Positions 12,801 to 24,035 of a DNA stretch of 64,000 nucleotides are shown one piece after another (position 1 is the stretch's first letter; every line of letters begins with the position of its first letter). The translations under genes were made by a program, and so were the position numbers. The notes under the pieces are model-generated. The model was not told the DNA's origin and ran no database searches. It saw only the letters and a list, made by a program, of their open reading frames with translations. This DNA is from Oryzias latipes (taxonomy: Eukaryota; Chordata; Actinopteri; Beloniformes; Adrianichthyidae): the NCBI RefSeq assembly GCF_002234675.1, contig NC_019877.2:3255041-3319040 (forward strand), in the 5' to 3' direction.

Positions 12801-15800
12801 ACTCTAACCTTTTCCTGTCCTATCTGTCTGAGCCTGAGCTGATCCCTGTGTGTCGTGGTGTTTAGTTGCGCGTCTTTCATTTTCTGCTGTGGCTTCTCAT
12901 ATCTTTCCCTGTGGTAAAGCCGAGTTCGAAACTGGATTTTTGGCTTTGAATTGTGCATTATCTGCACAGCAACTGCATGAAATGCAGGAAGAGAGTACAA
13001 AAACACCGCTGGGCCATGATCTGTTGATCCTGAAGAAGAGGAGGGAGAAGTTTAAACATTTTTGGAGTAGAACTGATCTGTGTTGATACGGAAAAGACTC
13101 TTCTGCTGCAAAGTCTTTCTCTTATTTTCCCTGCTGGTGTTAAGTTTATTTTATCTTTTATCTCAGCTTTTTTAGAGAACTTTTGAAGAATTATTATATC
13201 AGAATAATGTTGGGAAGGCTTCGTTTTGTTGTTGTAAAAATCATCAGTAAAGTTTGAGGTATCAAAGGCCAAACCCCCATAAGAATGATTTTAAATCTTC
13301 TTTCTTAAAATTCTCTTAGTCAGTTTCTTTTGTCATCTTTGGTAAAACGGTTTGCTTTCCTGTGAAGTCTGTTGGTCTGTGTCTGCATTAAGTCTATTTA
13401 ATTTATTTTCATTTATGAAGCTAGCTGTTTCGCAAGCAGAAAAACATCTGTGACGGTCACTGCGCCCCTTGGCCAGAAAACACCAGGGCGGGGCAATGGA
13501 ACTTGGTTGTCGGGAAGATCAATCTCTTATTACAAGTCATATTTTTGGCAGTAATTTGGAACTTTAAATCCATCTTTTTTTAAGGATCATTTCACCTCTT
13601 TCTGCTTGTTTTATTTTATTTTTATTTTTTGTGTGTAACGTATCAGTGTGGCGTGATGAACCCTGGCCTGTAGGGCTGTTTCTGTCTTGTGTCCACAGGA
13701 CAAACTCCTGAGCATCAAGTTATTTTAAAACATACATTTTAATCGAAATTTTAGTCTCGTCTAAACCTTTAGATGCAGGTTTGGTGATGTGTAGAGCTCA
13801 AAAACCTTGTTCTTTCTCTCTTCACTTAAGGACCCACTCGGACAAACATTTTGTGTTTTTTTTTTTTTTTGGCATTTTTCTGATGATTGAGCCAAATGTA
13901 AAGAAAATTCTGTTTAAATTGTTGTGAATCGGGAGCAGACGAAAAAATGCGGTCGGAAAAAGGTCGTATTTGTGGCGTCGAAAATAGGCTGGGTGGCGCA
14001 TGAGCTCTCGGCAACAGTGAGGGGAAGGGGGGCGGAGTTGCTCCGCGCCAACAGTCCCACCCTCAACTTTGAGGTGAATTTCTAAAGAAATCCTGCTGCT
14101 GGAAATATGTCCTAGAAAACAACCTTTTTGTTTTTATATATATATTTTTTGTAATTTTGTCTAAAAACGTCATTCACAATAAAAAAAAAAAACACTGGGA
14201 TTGATCTAAAGATGATCAGAGTGGGACTTTAAAAAAGCGACAAAACACAAAAAACCCACATTGATATTTTTTCTCTAGCGGCTGTGTTTTATCTGCCCAA
14301 GTGTAAAGGAAGAGTGTTATCTCTTGGTTGCTACAGGTGTGTCCGTCTTTTATTGCCGTTTATTCCTGGAACGCTCAGCTACGGTAGCCTGTTGGTTCCA
14401 AAAGAGTTAAAGGTGTTTAAAACAGGGCAGTTGTGAATACACCCTTAAGACGCTGCTTTTCCTCCCTGACATAGATGTGTAACAGTTTTTTTTTGTTGCT
14501 TTCTTCATGCATTCTCCAGTGTCCCGTTGTTTCCATGTCATTGCTGTGTAAATGTAGAGCCTTTATTTAGAACATTCTCCCTGCTTCAGAGGGTTTCCCG
14601 TGGATCATGCCATGACATTTGTGTGTCTGCACTCGCATGCTAACGTTGTTTCACCGTCTCCTCTTTTCTGTTCCTTTGTGTCCTTCTGTTTCTGTTGCTA
14701 GCTCAAACAGGCAAGTATGAAAACACTGTCGCCCCCTCCTCACAGCAGCCGCATACACCACAGGAGCCGGTTTTCTCTGACATCTCCCCCCCCCGTCCGG
14801 CATGCTCGGTCTGTAAGCCCTCCACAGTCTGAGGCAGCCTGGAAGCGGACTGTAGTCGGCTTAAGACGGCACCAAAGTGGACGCGTTCATGCAGTTGCAT
14901 CATCTCAGAGATGCAGCCTTCCCCCTGTCCTCCCCGCTGCATTGCTGTATTCTTAAGGGGATTGTTGTGTAGATCAACAAGGAAGCAACCAAAAGACCCA
15001 CTCCGAGTGAAATTGTTTTGTTTTTTGTGGTGTTTTTTGATGATGAATGGCATCTGTTAAGAAAATTCAGCTTAAAATGACTTTTAAGGAATCATTTTTT
15101 CAAATTGTTGTGAACGATGAAGAAAAAAAAAGGCTGTTTGAAAACTATCACAGAAAAAATGCTGGAATCGTTCCAGAGCAGCACAGATAGTGACGAATAA
15201 AACTTGTTAGCATTAGCACCTTTTTGCTAAAGTTATTGGAATATTTCTTCATATGTTGCGCTAATTTACTAAACACTTAAACAATTCCTCCTGTGTTTCA
15301 ATAAAAGCTAAATTAGCATCGATCTGTTGCAGTAGTGAAGCAGATATTCAGTCTATAATTCTTATCTATTTCGTTATGATAAAGAGAAAAGTTTGTTCTT
15401 GTCAGTATTTTGTCAAATAATTGTCTCCCAAAAGTGCGACTTGCAGACGATTTTTTTTTTCTTTTTTTGTGTGTGTGAATATTTTTGGCTTGTGCCACTT
15501 GTACTCCAGAGTGACTTACAGTCTAAAAAAATACGTTAACCATAATTCAAAACCACTGGGAACGCTTTTTAAATGCCTCAAGAGAAAGTCGGAGTGGGTC
15601 TTTAAGGTCATTTCTTTGACTCCTTACCAAAATGATCAATACCCCCTTAAGAATCTATCCATCCGCCTATCGTTTACAGTCTGCACTCCTGCATTTCAAA
15701 CTTTTCTAAACAGCAAAAGATGCTAAATCCTGCTTTTCCTCCCAGCCTCTTATTTGGGTGAATGTCTCAATGAAGCAGCATCTGGATGTTTCCCCTGGTG

Positions 15801-18800
15801 TTTCCTCCATCAGGTCCTCAGTGAGGCCACAGAAGATAACCTCATAGACCTCGGTCCAGGCTCCCCTGCAGTGGTCAGCAACATGGCCAGTGCCGCTCCT
15901 ACCAGCTTACCCCCCAACCTCACCGCTTCTGGAGGAAGGCCGACCTCCCCGGCCACGTTGGCCTCACGTCTGGCTGGTTTGGGTATGACGACAACATAAA
16001 GCTTAACGCTTTTTAATGTTGGACTGTAAAGCTCTCCCAGCTGTCCTTTCCACAACTTAACTGTATGCATGGGAATCTAGCCGTGGCGCATACGTTTGGA
16101 TTAAAATATTCATAGGAGGTAGTGTTTTGGTCATTCGCTATATTGTGATTCTCCCCGTTTCGCAGATTTTTGCTGGCAAGTATTTGTATTTTATTTTTTT
16201 TTACAGTGCATTGTGTTCGGCCTTCTGATTGGCTCCTCCGTGTCTCCTGTACAAAATGCGTTCAGTTCACTAAATCTAGATAAATCGCCATCAGATCTTT
16301 ATCATTCCATAAAACTGGACTCGTTTTTCTGCGAATGTTCAAACTTTGAGAGTTTAATTTTAAAAAGAAAGAAAAAAATTCAAATATGCATCAGAGAAAA
16401 AAGTATTAAGTGTTTAGTGAGGGTTTTTTAGCCTTAAAACATCTACATTTACTGTTAAAAAAAAGAGGCCTAATTATCAGATTTCACCATCGTAGGATAT
16501 TTTTCGAATGCAAATCCTGCAATAAATGAGGAACCACTGTATGTAAAAATAAAAAGCTATTACTGTCCATTTTTGTTTGTTAGTAACAGTCTGGCCTGAT
16601 TTGACAATCAGAGAAAATAAACAATCAGAATAGTTTTTGCATTTAAGTCAAAATATTATTTCAAAAATTCTTGCAGAAATAGCAGGTTGTCATCCACATA
16701 AGTCCTTATTTTTCATGCACTGTCACATTTCACCAAGGATTCCTTGGGAGTTGAAGGTTCTCTCCTCCGCAGACATGGGCGTGGACAGCGTCAGCAGCAC
16801 CCTGAGTTCTCTGAACAGCTGTAAGCCCACGCCGGCTCAGGATGACTTTGATGTGTTCGCTCAAACCCGGACCGGAGCCAAGTCGGAACCACAGAAGATG
16901 TGAGAAAGCTCAAATTCCGACCCCTTCTGTTGCTCAAAAATATCCTTTTGTCAAGCTGAGTTTGCTTTGGCGTCTCCATCAGGTCTGCAGCAGACGACAG
17001 TCGTGCTGCCGGTGGCCCTCCTCCCACTCTGGATGTCCTTCAGTCGACTGCAGGGGGGGTGAGTGTCTGTAAAGCACGTGTTTTCTCCTGCGGGACGACA
17101 CTAAGAGGTCAAAAGCACAAGCAAGCCGCGTATTTTCATCTCCTTCGGCTCATTTCTTGAGTCGTCGGTCCTCGGATGTTTGTGACCTCGGAGCAGAACG
17201 GTGGACTGTGTCTGCTTTAAGGCTCACGGCGACATAAACCCACGAACCTGCCGACATCTGAGCGCGCTCCTAACATCCTGGAAGTCTGAGCTGCTGCACA
17301 ACAGACGCAGCAGGGGATTCATGAATCCGACAGATTAGAAAATGCCGTGAGGTGTCATGGGTCATCACGTAAACAAACACCAAACCTACCTGTGATTGTC
17401 GTTTAAAGCAAACCCACAGCAGTGTGAAGAATAAACATCAGAGACTCTTCTATGGAGGTGACTTGGTTTTATCCAAATACTTGGAGTCAGTCGACTGTTT
17501 TCATGAACCCCGCCTTTGCTCAACAGTACCTGGGCAGGCTCCATCAACTCCCATAACCCCTAAGCGGGTTCGGAAAACTGAGGGATGGACCGTTTTTATC
17601 ACTTGGTTATGGTTACTGTGCGAATGACACTTAAACTAAACTTTCTCTTCATTATTATACATATATATATAAAACAAGCCATTGGTCAACATTGACCCAT
17701 GTTTGGCTCAGTTTAAGTTGCTTTGCACTATAAACAGTTGTGGGCAGCTCCTGGTTGCCGTGGGAACAGATGACAGACACCGTTTTTAATTAGACCTTTT
17801 AAACTATTCCATAAGGATGATCATTATTTGTAGAAAAGAAAAAAACCATGAGCAGTTTTTCATCTTTATGTATTTTTGTTTTAATGTCCAGATCAGATGT
17901 TTTTCTCATTTCATATCAGTTCCACTCCTACGTTGTTTGAGTTTCCATATTTTTTTGTTTTCATTCATGTATTTTTTGTTTGTATGTTTTTGGACACCCG
18001 TGGCACTCTTGCTCCTCCCCCCACCCCCCCTTCTCAGGGTGTCCCGGGTCACTCCTCTGTCATGGATGACGTAGAGGCGTGGTTGTGCACCGACGTGGTG
18101 AGCCAATCACGATTCTTTCATTTTATTTCATATTTCCTGTTTGCCTTTCTTTCCTCTTTTTTTTTTTCCCCCACCGTTTGAGCTTCATTAAAATCAAAAT
18201 CTTTACAAACTCTGGCTGATCAAAGGTTAAAAAGTCACTCAAACTAAAAGGGTTTTTATTAAACTGAACCAATGAGTTCTGCAAAATCAGCATGAGATGC
18301 TTTAGATCTGGTTGTGAATAAATAACGACTTTCATCATTTGGGTTTGGAACTTAAAACTAGAAATGCATCAAATGTGATTCTCTTTTTAAATTTGTAATT
18401 AAACATTATTATGTTGTATTTAAATGGTTAATAAAGCATCACAACTTCCTCCTCCATTTAGCTCACGAACTGTGGTAAAACTTGAAGACACACTCCGCTG
18501 AAAATTATGTTTTTAACAAGTTCTTGTAGTATTTTTCTGATGATGGAGGATATTTATAAAGAAAATTAAGCTTCAGATTACATTTCTTGGCATTTCTTTA
18601 CTCAAATGAATCAGGAGCAGCTGACAAACAAATGCAGGTTGAAAAAGAATCGCCGTAGGGAGAAAAAAAACGCTGTATGGCTGGAAAACTCAGGGTGGAG
18701 AAGGGGGCGGGGTTTCTGTGCTCCAATGGTCCCGCCTACAACTCGAGGACGAATTTCTAATGAACTCCTGCAGCTCTGCAGAAACTCTGTCCTGGAATAC

Positions 18801-19364
18801 AACACCGGTTTGTTGATTTGTGGCTAAAAACGACCGAATCATAGTATAAAAGATCACTGGAAACGCTTTGGAAGTAGATCAAAAGATGATCGGAGTGGGA
18901 CTTTGTTGGTGGGGCTTTGAATTTTGGAGTTTCAAACCTAATTAGTTTGATTTATATTAACAGGGACGTGCTGTAAATCGGTTTGTTTATTGGAAAAGTC
19001 TTTTTTTTTTAATTTGTTTTGCAGTGTTTGTCGCAGGAATCTGTTTCATTTGGTGGTTTTCTTGTCGTCACAGCTGTGATGTTTTTGGGTTTTTGCAGAA
19101 AGGAGATGAAGCAGAAGAAGGCGTCACCAGCGAAGGTTCGATTACCTGCTTTTCTTAAAGTCTTCAGTCGTTTTTTTAAGAATGTTTCACGTGATTCTGG
19201 TTCTGACGTGTCCAGAGTTCGATAAGTTCCTGGAAGAGCGAGCCAAAGCTGCAGAGATGGCCCCCAGCTTACCGTCGCCCCCAAGTGGTACCCCGGGCGA
19301 AGGACAGGGAACCCCCGGGAGGAAGAAGCCTGACAGACGGGAGGACTCTCTGTTCGCCATGTAG
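6820..19364 (+). CDS. tom1l2: TOM1L2, TOM1-like protein 2 (VHS-GAT endosomal adaptor)
   Basis: Product: ESCRT-0-like adaptor that binds ubiquitinated cargo, Tollip, clathrin and myosin VI on endosomes. Fifteen exons: 6820-6871, 7266-7350, 8731-8809, 9021-9170, 10058-10192, 10282-10425, 11364-11480, 11589-11722, 12706-12757, 15814-15982, 16773-16899, 16983-17058, 18038-18097, 19099-19135 and 19216-19364. The joined frame is 1566 nt, 521 aa, against about 507 in human. The VHS domain takes residues 1 to about 150 ([38 protein letters not shown]). A Pro/Ser linker follows, then the GAT domain at about 216-312 ([41 protein letters not shown]). The tail has a clathrin-box-like NLIDLG, the conserved [10 protein letters not shown] block and [16 protein letters not shown]. 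Introns 1 and 7 use GC donors. The donor of exon 14 (G|GTTCGA) is weak. Confidence 0.96.
7860..8280. repeat. Dispersed-repeat-like block in TOM1L2 intron 2
   Basis: A GC-richer insert of about 0.4 kb in an AT-rich intron, with phrases such as GGAACCGCCCCTCCCAGG, CACCGCCCCCAGGC and AAAGGCGGAGCTTCAG that resemble teleost interspersed repeats. It is present once in the window, so its class is not established. Both strands carry short open frames across it (7952-8212 minus, 8025-8279 plus); I regard them as chance. Confidence 0.35.
10915..11150 (-). repeat. tRNA-related SINE remnant in TOM1L2 intron 6
   Basis: Read on the minus strand, positions 10950-10940 give GGTTCGATACC, a perfect pol III B box (GGTTCGANNCC). 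GTGGTGCAGAAGC just upstream resembles a worn A-box region. The plus-strand sequence to about 11150 is GA-rich, with phrases like GTTCAAGGATTTGAAGGACC. The limits are uncertain. Confidence 0.45.
12180..12445 (+). repeat. Dispersed repeat family B, copy 1
   Basis: It shares several phrases with copies near 41490-41720 and, reversed, 55140-55460. These are CAAGCTGA..GAAACAAT, CCTCTGTTGCC..GGA, GGCGACCAAAA..AAAT and GTTGCTATGGAGA..AAACC. It lies in TOM1L2 intron 8. The family is not assigned to a known class. Confidence 0.5.
13865..14232 (+). repeat. Dispersed repeat family A, copy 1
   Basis: The blocks that define the family are all present: GTTGTGAATC.GGAGCAGA, GTCGGAAAAAGGTCGTATTTGTG, a GCGGAGTTGCTCCGC..CCAAC centre, GGTGAATTTCTAA, and the 3' end GATGATCAGAGTGGGACTTT. 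Copy 2 at 18530-18904 matches along nearly the whole length. It lies in TOM1L2 intron 9. Confidence 0.6.
14702..14710 (+). other. tom1l2: Candidate 9-nt microexon of TOM1L2
   Basis: CTCAAACAG (Leu-Lys-Gln) is preceded by about 40 bases of almost pure pyrimidine that end in TGTTGCTAG, and followed by the GC-type donor GCAAGTATG. Intron 9 is phase 0, so inclusion would add three residues between NNG and VLSE without a frame change. Mammalian TOM1L2 lacks such residues in the form I know, so this is inference. Confidence 0.35.
15055..15607 (+). repeat. Decayed family A copy in TOM1L2 intron 9
   Basis: The left end has AATTGTTGTGAACGATGAAG and the right end has CCACTGGGAACGCTTTTTAA..AGTCGGAGTGGGTCTTTAA. 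These match the two ends of family A copies 1 and 2. The centre has diverged or been replaced. Confidence 0.4.
18530..18904 (+). repeat. Dispersed repeat family A, copy 2
   Basis: GAATCAGGAGCAGC at the left, GGGGCGGGGTTTCTG..CCCGCCTACAACTCGAGG in the centre, then GAATTTCTAATGAACTCCTG, TAAAAACGACCGAATCATAG and GATGATCGGAGTGGGACTTT at the right. It lies in TOM1L2 intron 13, after the SVMDDVEAW exon. Confidence 0.6.
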
Positions 19365-21560
19365 ACCCCTCCCACCTTTGACCTCTGATCCGCAGCCTTA
19401 GACCTGACCAGCCGAGCAGCACCACCTCTCATCCGTGTGCTTTCTGACTCACCCCAGCACTACATTCGAGTTTTGCACATGCTCTAAACGAAACGACGAC
19501 AAAAAACACAAATTCTGGTTTCTTTTTGCTGAATAAATGAGTGTGTGAGATGAAAGGACGGTGGCCCTGAAGTTCAAATCATTCAAACATATTAAGGATC
19601 ACAACGACAAATAAAAATGTAAAAGTGACATTTCAGAGATTAAACAAATATACAAAAAACAAAACGTAATTGAAGAGATTTCCAGAAATCCAAATGAATG
19701 AATGTGATCGTTGTATCAACTCTCATCTACAGTTCAGGCAAAACCTCTTCCTGGTTGCCTCTTTTTCAAAACTCTTCTTTTTTTTTCTAACATTTTATTT
19801 TTTAATTTCTAAAATGTTATTTTAATCACTTTTATTATTTGTTTTGCCTTTTTCAATTTTTCATATGCTTTTACGTTGGTGTGATTTGCACTTGCGGGCC
19901 ACCGTACTTTTGCCCTGTTGTGTATTGCACAGCTTCACATCGCAGCTCATTGTGATGAAACGTTATTTTATTTAAAAAAGGGAAAAGCAGAGTCTCACAA
20001 AAGGAATGGGATTTTCTAGTAACACTAAGTTTAATCTTATTTTTCACTCTTAAAGAAATCCCAACGCAGAACTTTTTGTTTATGGTTGAAGTCTTACAGA
20101 CAGTTTTAGTGTTGCAGTTTCTTTAGAAACCTGTCAGAACTTGATTTGTAAATCTGTAAATGACAAATGTCAAGTTTAATACTTCATGTGTGTATATTTA
20201 AGCCACATATATATATATATAAATATATATGATTGAGAGGGTAATATAATGGGAAGGAGATTGAGCTTTGACAATGGGATGTACCTGGCTGAGCTTAGTG
20301 GAAGGCATCCTTTACACTGTTTTTAATGGGAAGACGAAGGGAAAGAAAAGGGAATTCAGTCGAGCGCCGTGGTTTGATGCTTCTGCTGGTCACAGCAAAT
20401 CTGAGATTAATTAACATGAAGCTGCTATCCTTGCTATCGTATTCTCCTCTGTTTGGATCTGAATTGCTGTAGGAGGAGCTGTTGTAGCCCAAGACACGCT
20501 GTTATCTGTGACTCAGTCGCTGTAGGTTTCAGCAAACTGAGGTTTGTTTTTTTCAAAAGATTAAGCTTAAAGGACCAAGTACAAGATATTTTTTTCTTTC
20601 TTATTTTTTTAAGCGTTATAATTTGTTTCTGGACGCAGAAGGGTTGAATTTGGTGCAAATATGTCCCCCGGTGGAAGCACATTCATTATTTTCCGTGTCA
20701 TAAGGAAAAGCTCGCACTGCTGAAGCTTTTTCTTTTTTTTTTTTTTTCTCCACCGACATCTCAAAAAGCCTGACCTTTCTGCACGACGTTTGTGATCAGA
20801 AATGAGCTCGGCGCAGACGTGCCGCTTCAAATGAGACATTTTCCTCCTGACAACCGTAAATGCGGCGTGTAACACAACACCAACAAGCTAAAAACAAGTG
20901 TGCACTTTGACGGCGGCATCATTTCCCCGCCGCCTAACACTTGGTTGACGTGTAGACTTCAAAGCACTATTACTATTTTTTTTTCTGATCAGTATTTTTG
21001 GTTGCTAATTTAATTTGGGGAATTGTGGTGTTATAGAACAGAATGAAGAAAACAAAATGTCAATGTGTGTTTTGATGTTTTTTGATTCGTGTTTATGGTG
21101 TTAAAGTTTTCCTTTTTTTTTTGTTTTTTTACTTGTTGCTGCTGGTGGATGAATTATGGCGTTGATCTTGTTTGTTGAACACGAACACATGAACGTGAGA
21201 AGGAGGTTTCTAGTTTGAACTGACACTTTGAAAAAAATGACTGAAAAAAGTTTGATATTTAGCTGGTTTTTCACTTTCTAAGCATCAGAACCTGGAAATT
21301 CTTCGCGTATTTGGTTTCCTCTCGCCTCCCCTCTGTCTGTTTTGGTGTTGACGTGAAATTTGTGAAACGTCTCATCTCCTTAGATTTGAAGAAGACGCCC
21401 AGAGATGTTCTTGAACCGTCGCCACCTCGGAGGCGGGAGGGGGCGGGGCTGGAGTGTATGAAAGCTGGAGTATATGAAAGCTGACTTTTTCTGAGCTGCC
21501 TCATCATCTTCTTTGTTGTTTGACTGATGCATGAACTCCTAATAAAGTTAGCATCTGTGA
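19365..21560 (+). other. tom1l2: TOM1L2 3' UTR and poly(A) signals
   Basis: After the TAG at 19362-19364 there is no further gene on this strand. Canonical AATAAA signals lie at 19532-19537 (short 3' UTR) and 21541-21546 (long 3' UTR of about 2.2 kb). An AT dinucleotide run is at about 20205-20230. A direct duplication of a CTGGAGTRTATGAAAG unit lies at about 21451-21481. Which signal is used cannot be told from sequence. Confidence 0.5.
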
Positions 21561-22614
21561 TCTGCATGTTTGGTTTAAATGCTGATTTCTGTTACATCAT
21601 GATACTACCGCCTCCCTGCTTGATTTTGAATCATTTCCCTTTTGAGGCAGAATTTAGGGAGTTTACTAGCTAAATTTTAGGATCAGCTCAACATTTGTTA
21701 ATGAGTTTAGTTTCTTAAACACGGTTATTACGTAAATTTGTGCCATTGCAATTTTCAACCTGTGCATAATGCACATAGTGTAAAACGTAGAAAGAAATGA
21801 GGTCTTTATAATTCAACAAAAGTCTTTAATTTGCCTCAATTTGTTTCATAAGTCTAAAGAAAAAAATGGACCAAAACTTGACATTTTTTGACTGCTATCT
21901 TCTCAGCAAAAAATGGGAAAAATAAATGAGAAGACTCAAATATACAGAATTCTGTACAGAAGAATCCTTAAAAAACAAATTACGCTTTATTTGACCTTTA
22001 TGAAATACGGTTGTACTTAAATCTATTTTTTCTTTTTAACAATTCAACCCTGTTTGAGGCCTTTTTGAGATTTGTTTTACATTTTTCCAATTTGCTCTCA
22101 TAATTTACTTAAATACAGTTTTTTGTCCTTCAAATCAATTTGTTTTATCAGTGCAACCCCATCTTTTTTTTGTTCATCTTTTGATGCATTTATACAATAA
22201 ATGTGAAAATTAAATTTTTATTTTTTAGTACAACCTCATCTTTTTTCCCCATTTTTTTCCACATTCTACAAAAATAGAACCCAACAGAATTTCAAGGAGT
22301 AACTTCTATCTTTTTCATTGCAAATCGCAAAAGCTGAGATCAGTTTTTATAAAAAAGATCAAAAGGGTGAAGACCTCATATAAATCTATAAAGCAAAAGT
22401 GAGGGTCTTCACTCTATTGTTTATATCAAAACTAACATTTCTAAAACCTTACATTTTGAATGCAAACTTTACTAAATGGGGCTTTCCACGTTATTGTAAA
22501 CAAGCGTTGTGATTGGCTTGTGCTCCGGGGAGTTCAGAGACTACAGAGGATAAATGTTAGATCAGGGTTGTTTTTTTTTGTTCATTTTATTTCATTCTTT
22601 TACTTTTTTCTATT

Positions 22615-22905
22615 TTATTCATAGACTGTAAATGGGAACTGGATAGAGTGACAGTTCTAAACAGGAAGTACCTGCTGGCCCCAAGAAGACAAAATCCAAC
22701 AGACACCAATAGATAAATACACAGCAGCTACTTAGTCATTCCATTGGCCAGAATAACCATTCTTGATCTGATATCTTTTTTCTAAACGTGTTTTTGACAA
22801 TTCAAAAATGTGCCTATTTCTTTTTCATCCCAAGTTATTCACGTTATTAACTGACCAATCAGATGTCTCAGTTAAAGCATGTGGTGCCCACAGGCCCCCG
22901 CCTTG
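22615..22905 (+). repeat. Dispersed repeat family C, copy 1
   Basis: It shares GACTGTAAATG.GAACTGGA, CAAACAGGAAGTACC.GC (here TAAACAGG) and AATCAGATG..TAAAG..GTGGTGCC with 62768-62960, in the same order and orientation. The Tc1 fragment begins at its right end, so the Tc1 probably landed in it. Confidence 0.45.
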
Positions 22906-23820
22906 AACGTTGATTCTCTCGTGCCTTTCGCCCTGCAAATGTTTGGCACACCCCCATACTGGATGTAACCCCAGACCAGGATTTTTCCGCCACCAAACTT
23001 AACTGTTTTCTGGGTGAATCTTGGGTCCATGCGGGCTCCAGTTGGTCTCCTGCAATATTTGCGGCGGCTGTGATGTAATTCACAGCCGCCGCTGTGAATT
23101 ACGGGGCGGCCGTGGTACAGCGGTAGGGTGGTCAACCCATGATCGTAAGATTGCAGGTTCAATTCCCGCCTTGCACGCCCATGAGTCGAAGTGTCTGTGG
23201 GCAAGACACTGAACCCCACCTTGCCTCTGGTGGTAGGCAGGCGCCCGTGTTTGGCAGCAGTGTGTGAATGTGTGTTTGACTGGGTGAATGGGTCTGTGAC
23301 TGTAAAGCGCTTTGTCCTTGTAGGATGAAAGGTGCTATATAAGTATTTACCATTCAACTGAAGACTCATCTGAGAAATCCACCTTCTGCCACTTTTCCAG
23401 CGTCCATCCTTTTAGCAGGCTGTGGGCCTTGGCAAATGCCACACGTTTTTTCAATTGCCTTTTGTTTAGTGCTGCTTTCTGGGCACTGATTGGACCATGG
23501 AGGCCATGTTGAGACAGAATTCTACAAACTGTTCTGGTTGACACAGGGACTTGAGGTGACCAGGCCTGGTGGAGCTCTGCTGCAGTGGAAAAGGGGCTGG
23601 CCTTGGATTTTCCAACCAACAAACGGTCCTCCTGAGCAGTTGTCTTGCGGGGTCTGCCGGACCTGGGCTTGTCAAAAACATCTCCAGTCTCTTCAAATCT
23701 TTTTCTTATTCTTTGTACTTGGCGCTGAGACACATTGAAGGTGTCAGCCACCTCAGCAGTGGATCTGGTCTTCAGCCTCTTGATAATCAACGCTTTGGTC
23801 TCAGGGTGAATCTTAGGCAT
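22905..23820 (-). pseudogene. Broken Tc1-family transposase
   Basis: The frame starts at 23820 (MPKIHPETKALIIKRL). It covers the paired helix-turn-helix DNA-binding part (ADTFNVSQRQVQRIRKRFEE, then the GRPRKTT hook) and the second HTH (TAAELHQAW...TRTVCRILSQHGL), and reaches the catalytic strand WQKVDFSDESSVE with the first Asp of the DDE triad. A SINE then cuts the frame at about 23357-23078. Past it, LHHSRRKYCRRPTG and KFGGGKILVWG continue the transposase. The part carrying the second Asp and the Glu is missing because the element stops at about 22905. The remaining coding capacity cannot make an active enzyme. Confidence 0.88.
23083..23356 (+). mobile_element. tRNA-derived SINE inserted in the Tc1 transposase
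   Basis: Plus-strand SINE. The tRNA-like head begins at GGGGCGGCCGTGGTACAGCG (23103), with an A-box-like GTGGTACAGCGGTAGG and the B box GGTTCAATTCC at about 23157-23167. A body with GGGCAAGACACTGAACCCC and a LINE-like tail (GTAAAGCGCTTTGTCC, GCTATATAAGTATTTACC) follow. ATTCA at 23078-23082 and 23352-23356 is the probable target-site duplication. Between the left copy and the head lie 20 extra bases that are an inverted copy of target DNA. Confidence 0.85.
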
Positions 23821-24035
23821 GTTGTCAGAGGTCAAGTTGCAGTTGATGTGAAGGCCTGGTGTGCTGGCCAAAACTTGCCAAAATGTGACTTTTCTGTGTT
23901 CATTAAATGATCAATCTTTCTTCAGTGAAGCAATTTTATTTTAGTACATTGAACATAATTTGGGAGGGTTTTAACTTTCATATGAGACATTTCTAAAACC
24001 AATGGATTCATTAAAAGGGAGGTTATACGATTTTG

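Larger units (their letters stand above)
22905..24035 (-). mobile_element. Tc1/mariner DNA transposon, truncated and interrupted
   Basis: A minus-strand Tc1-type transposon whose coding part is described in the next entry. Its 3' end is lost at about 22905. The 5' non-coding part (23821 to about 24035) is AT-rich and ends near a GGAGGTTATA phrase that may be what is left of the terminal inverted repeat. No matching second terminal repeat is seen, so the copy cannot move. A SINE of about 270 bp sits inside it. Confidence 0.85.

Noticed and set aside
23021-23212. Short frame across the SINE
   Set aside because: The tRNA-like head with A and B boxes shows it to be SINE sequence, not a gene.
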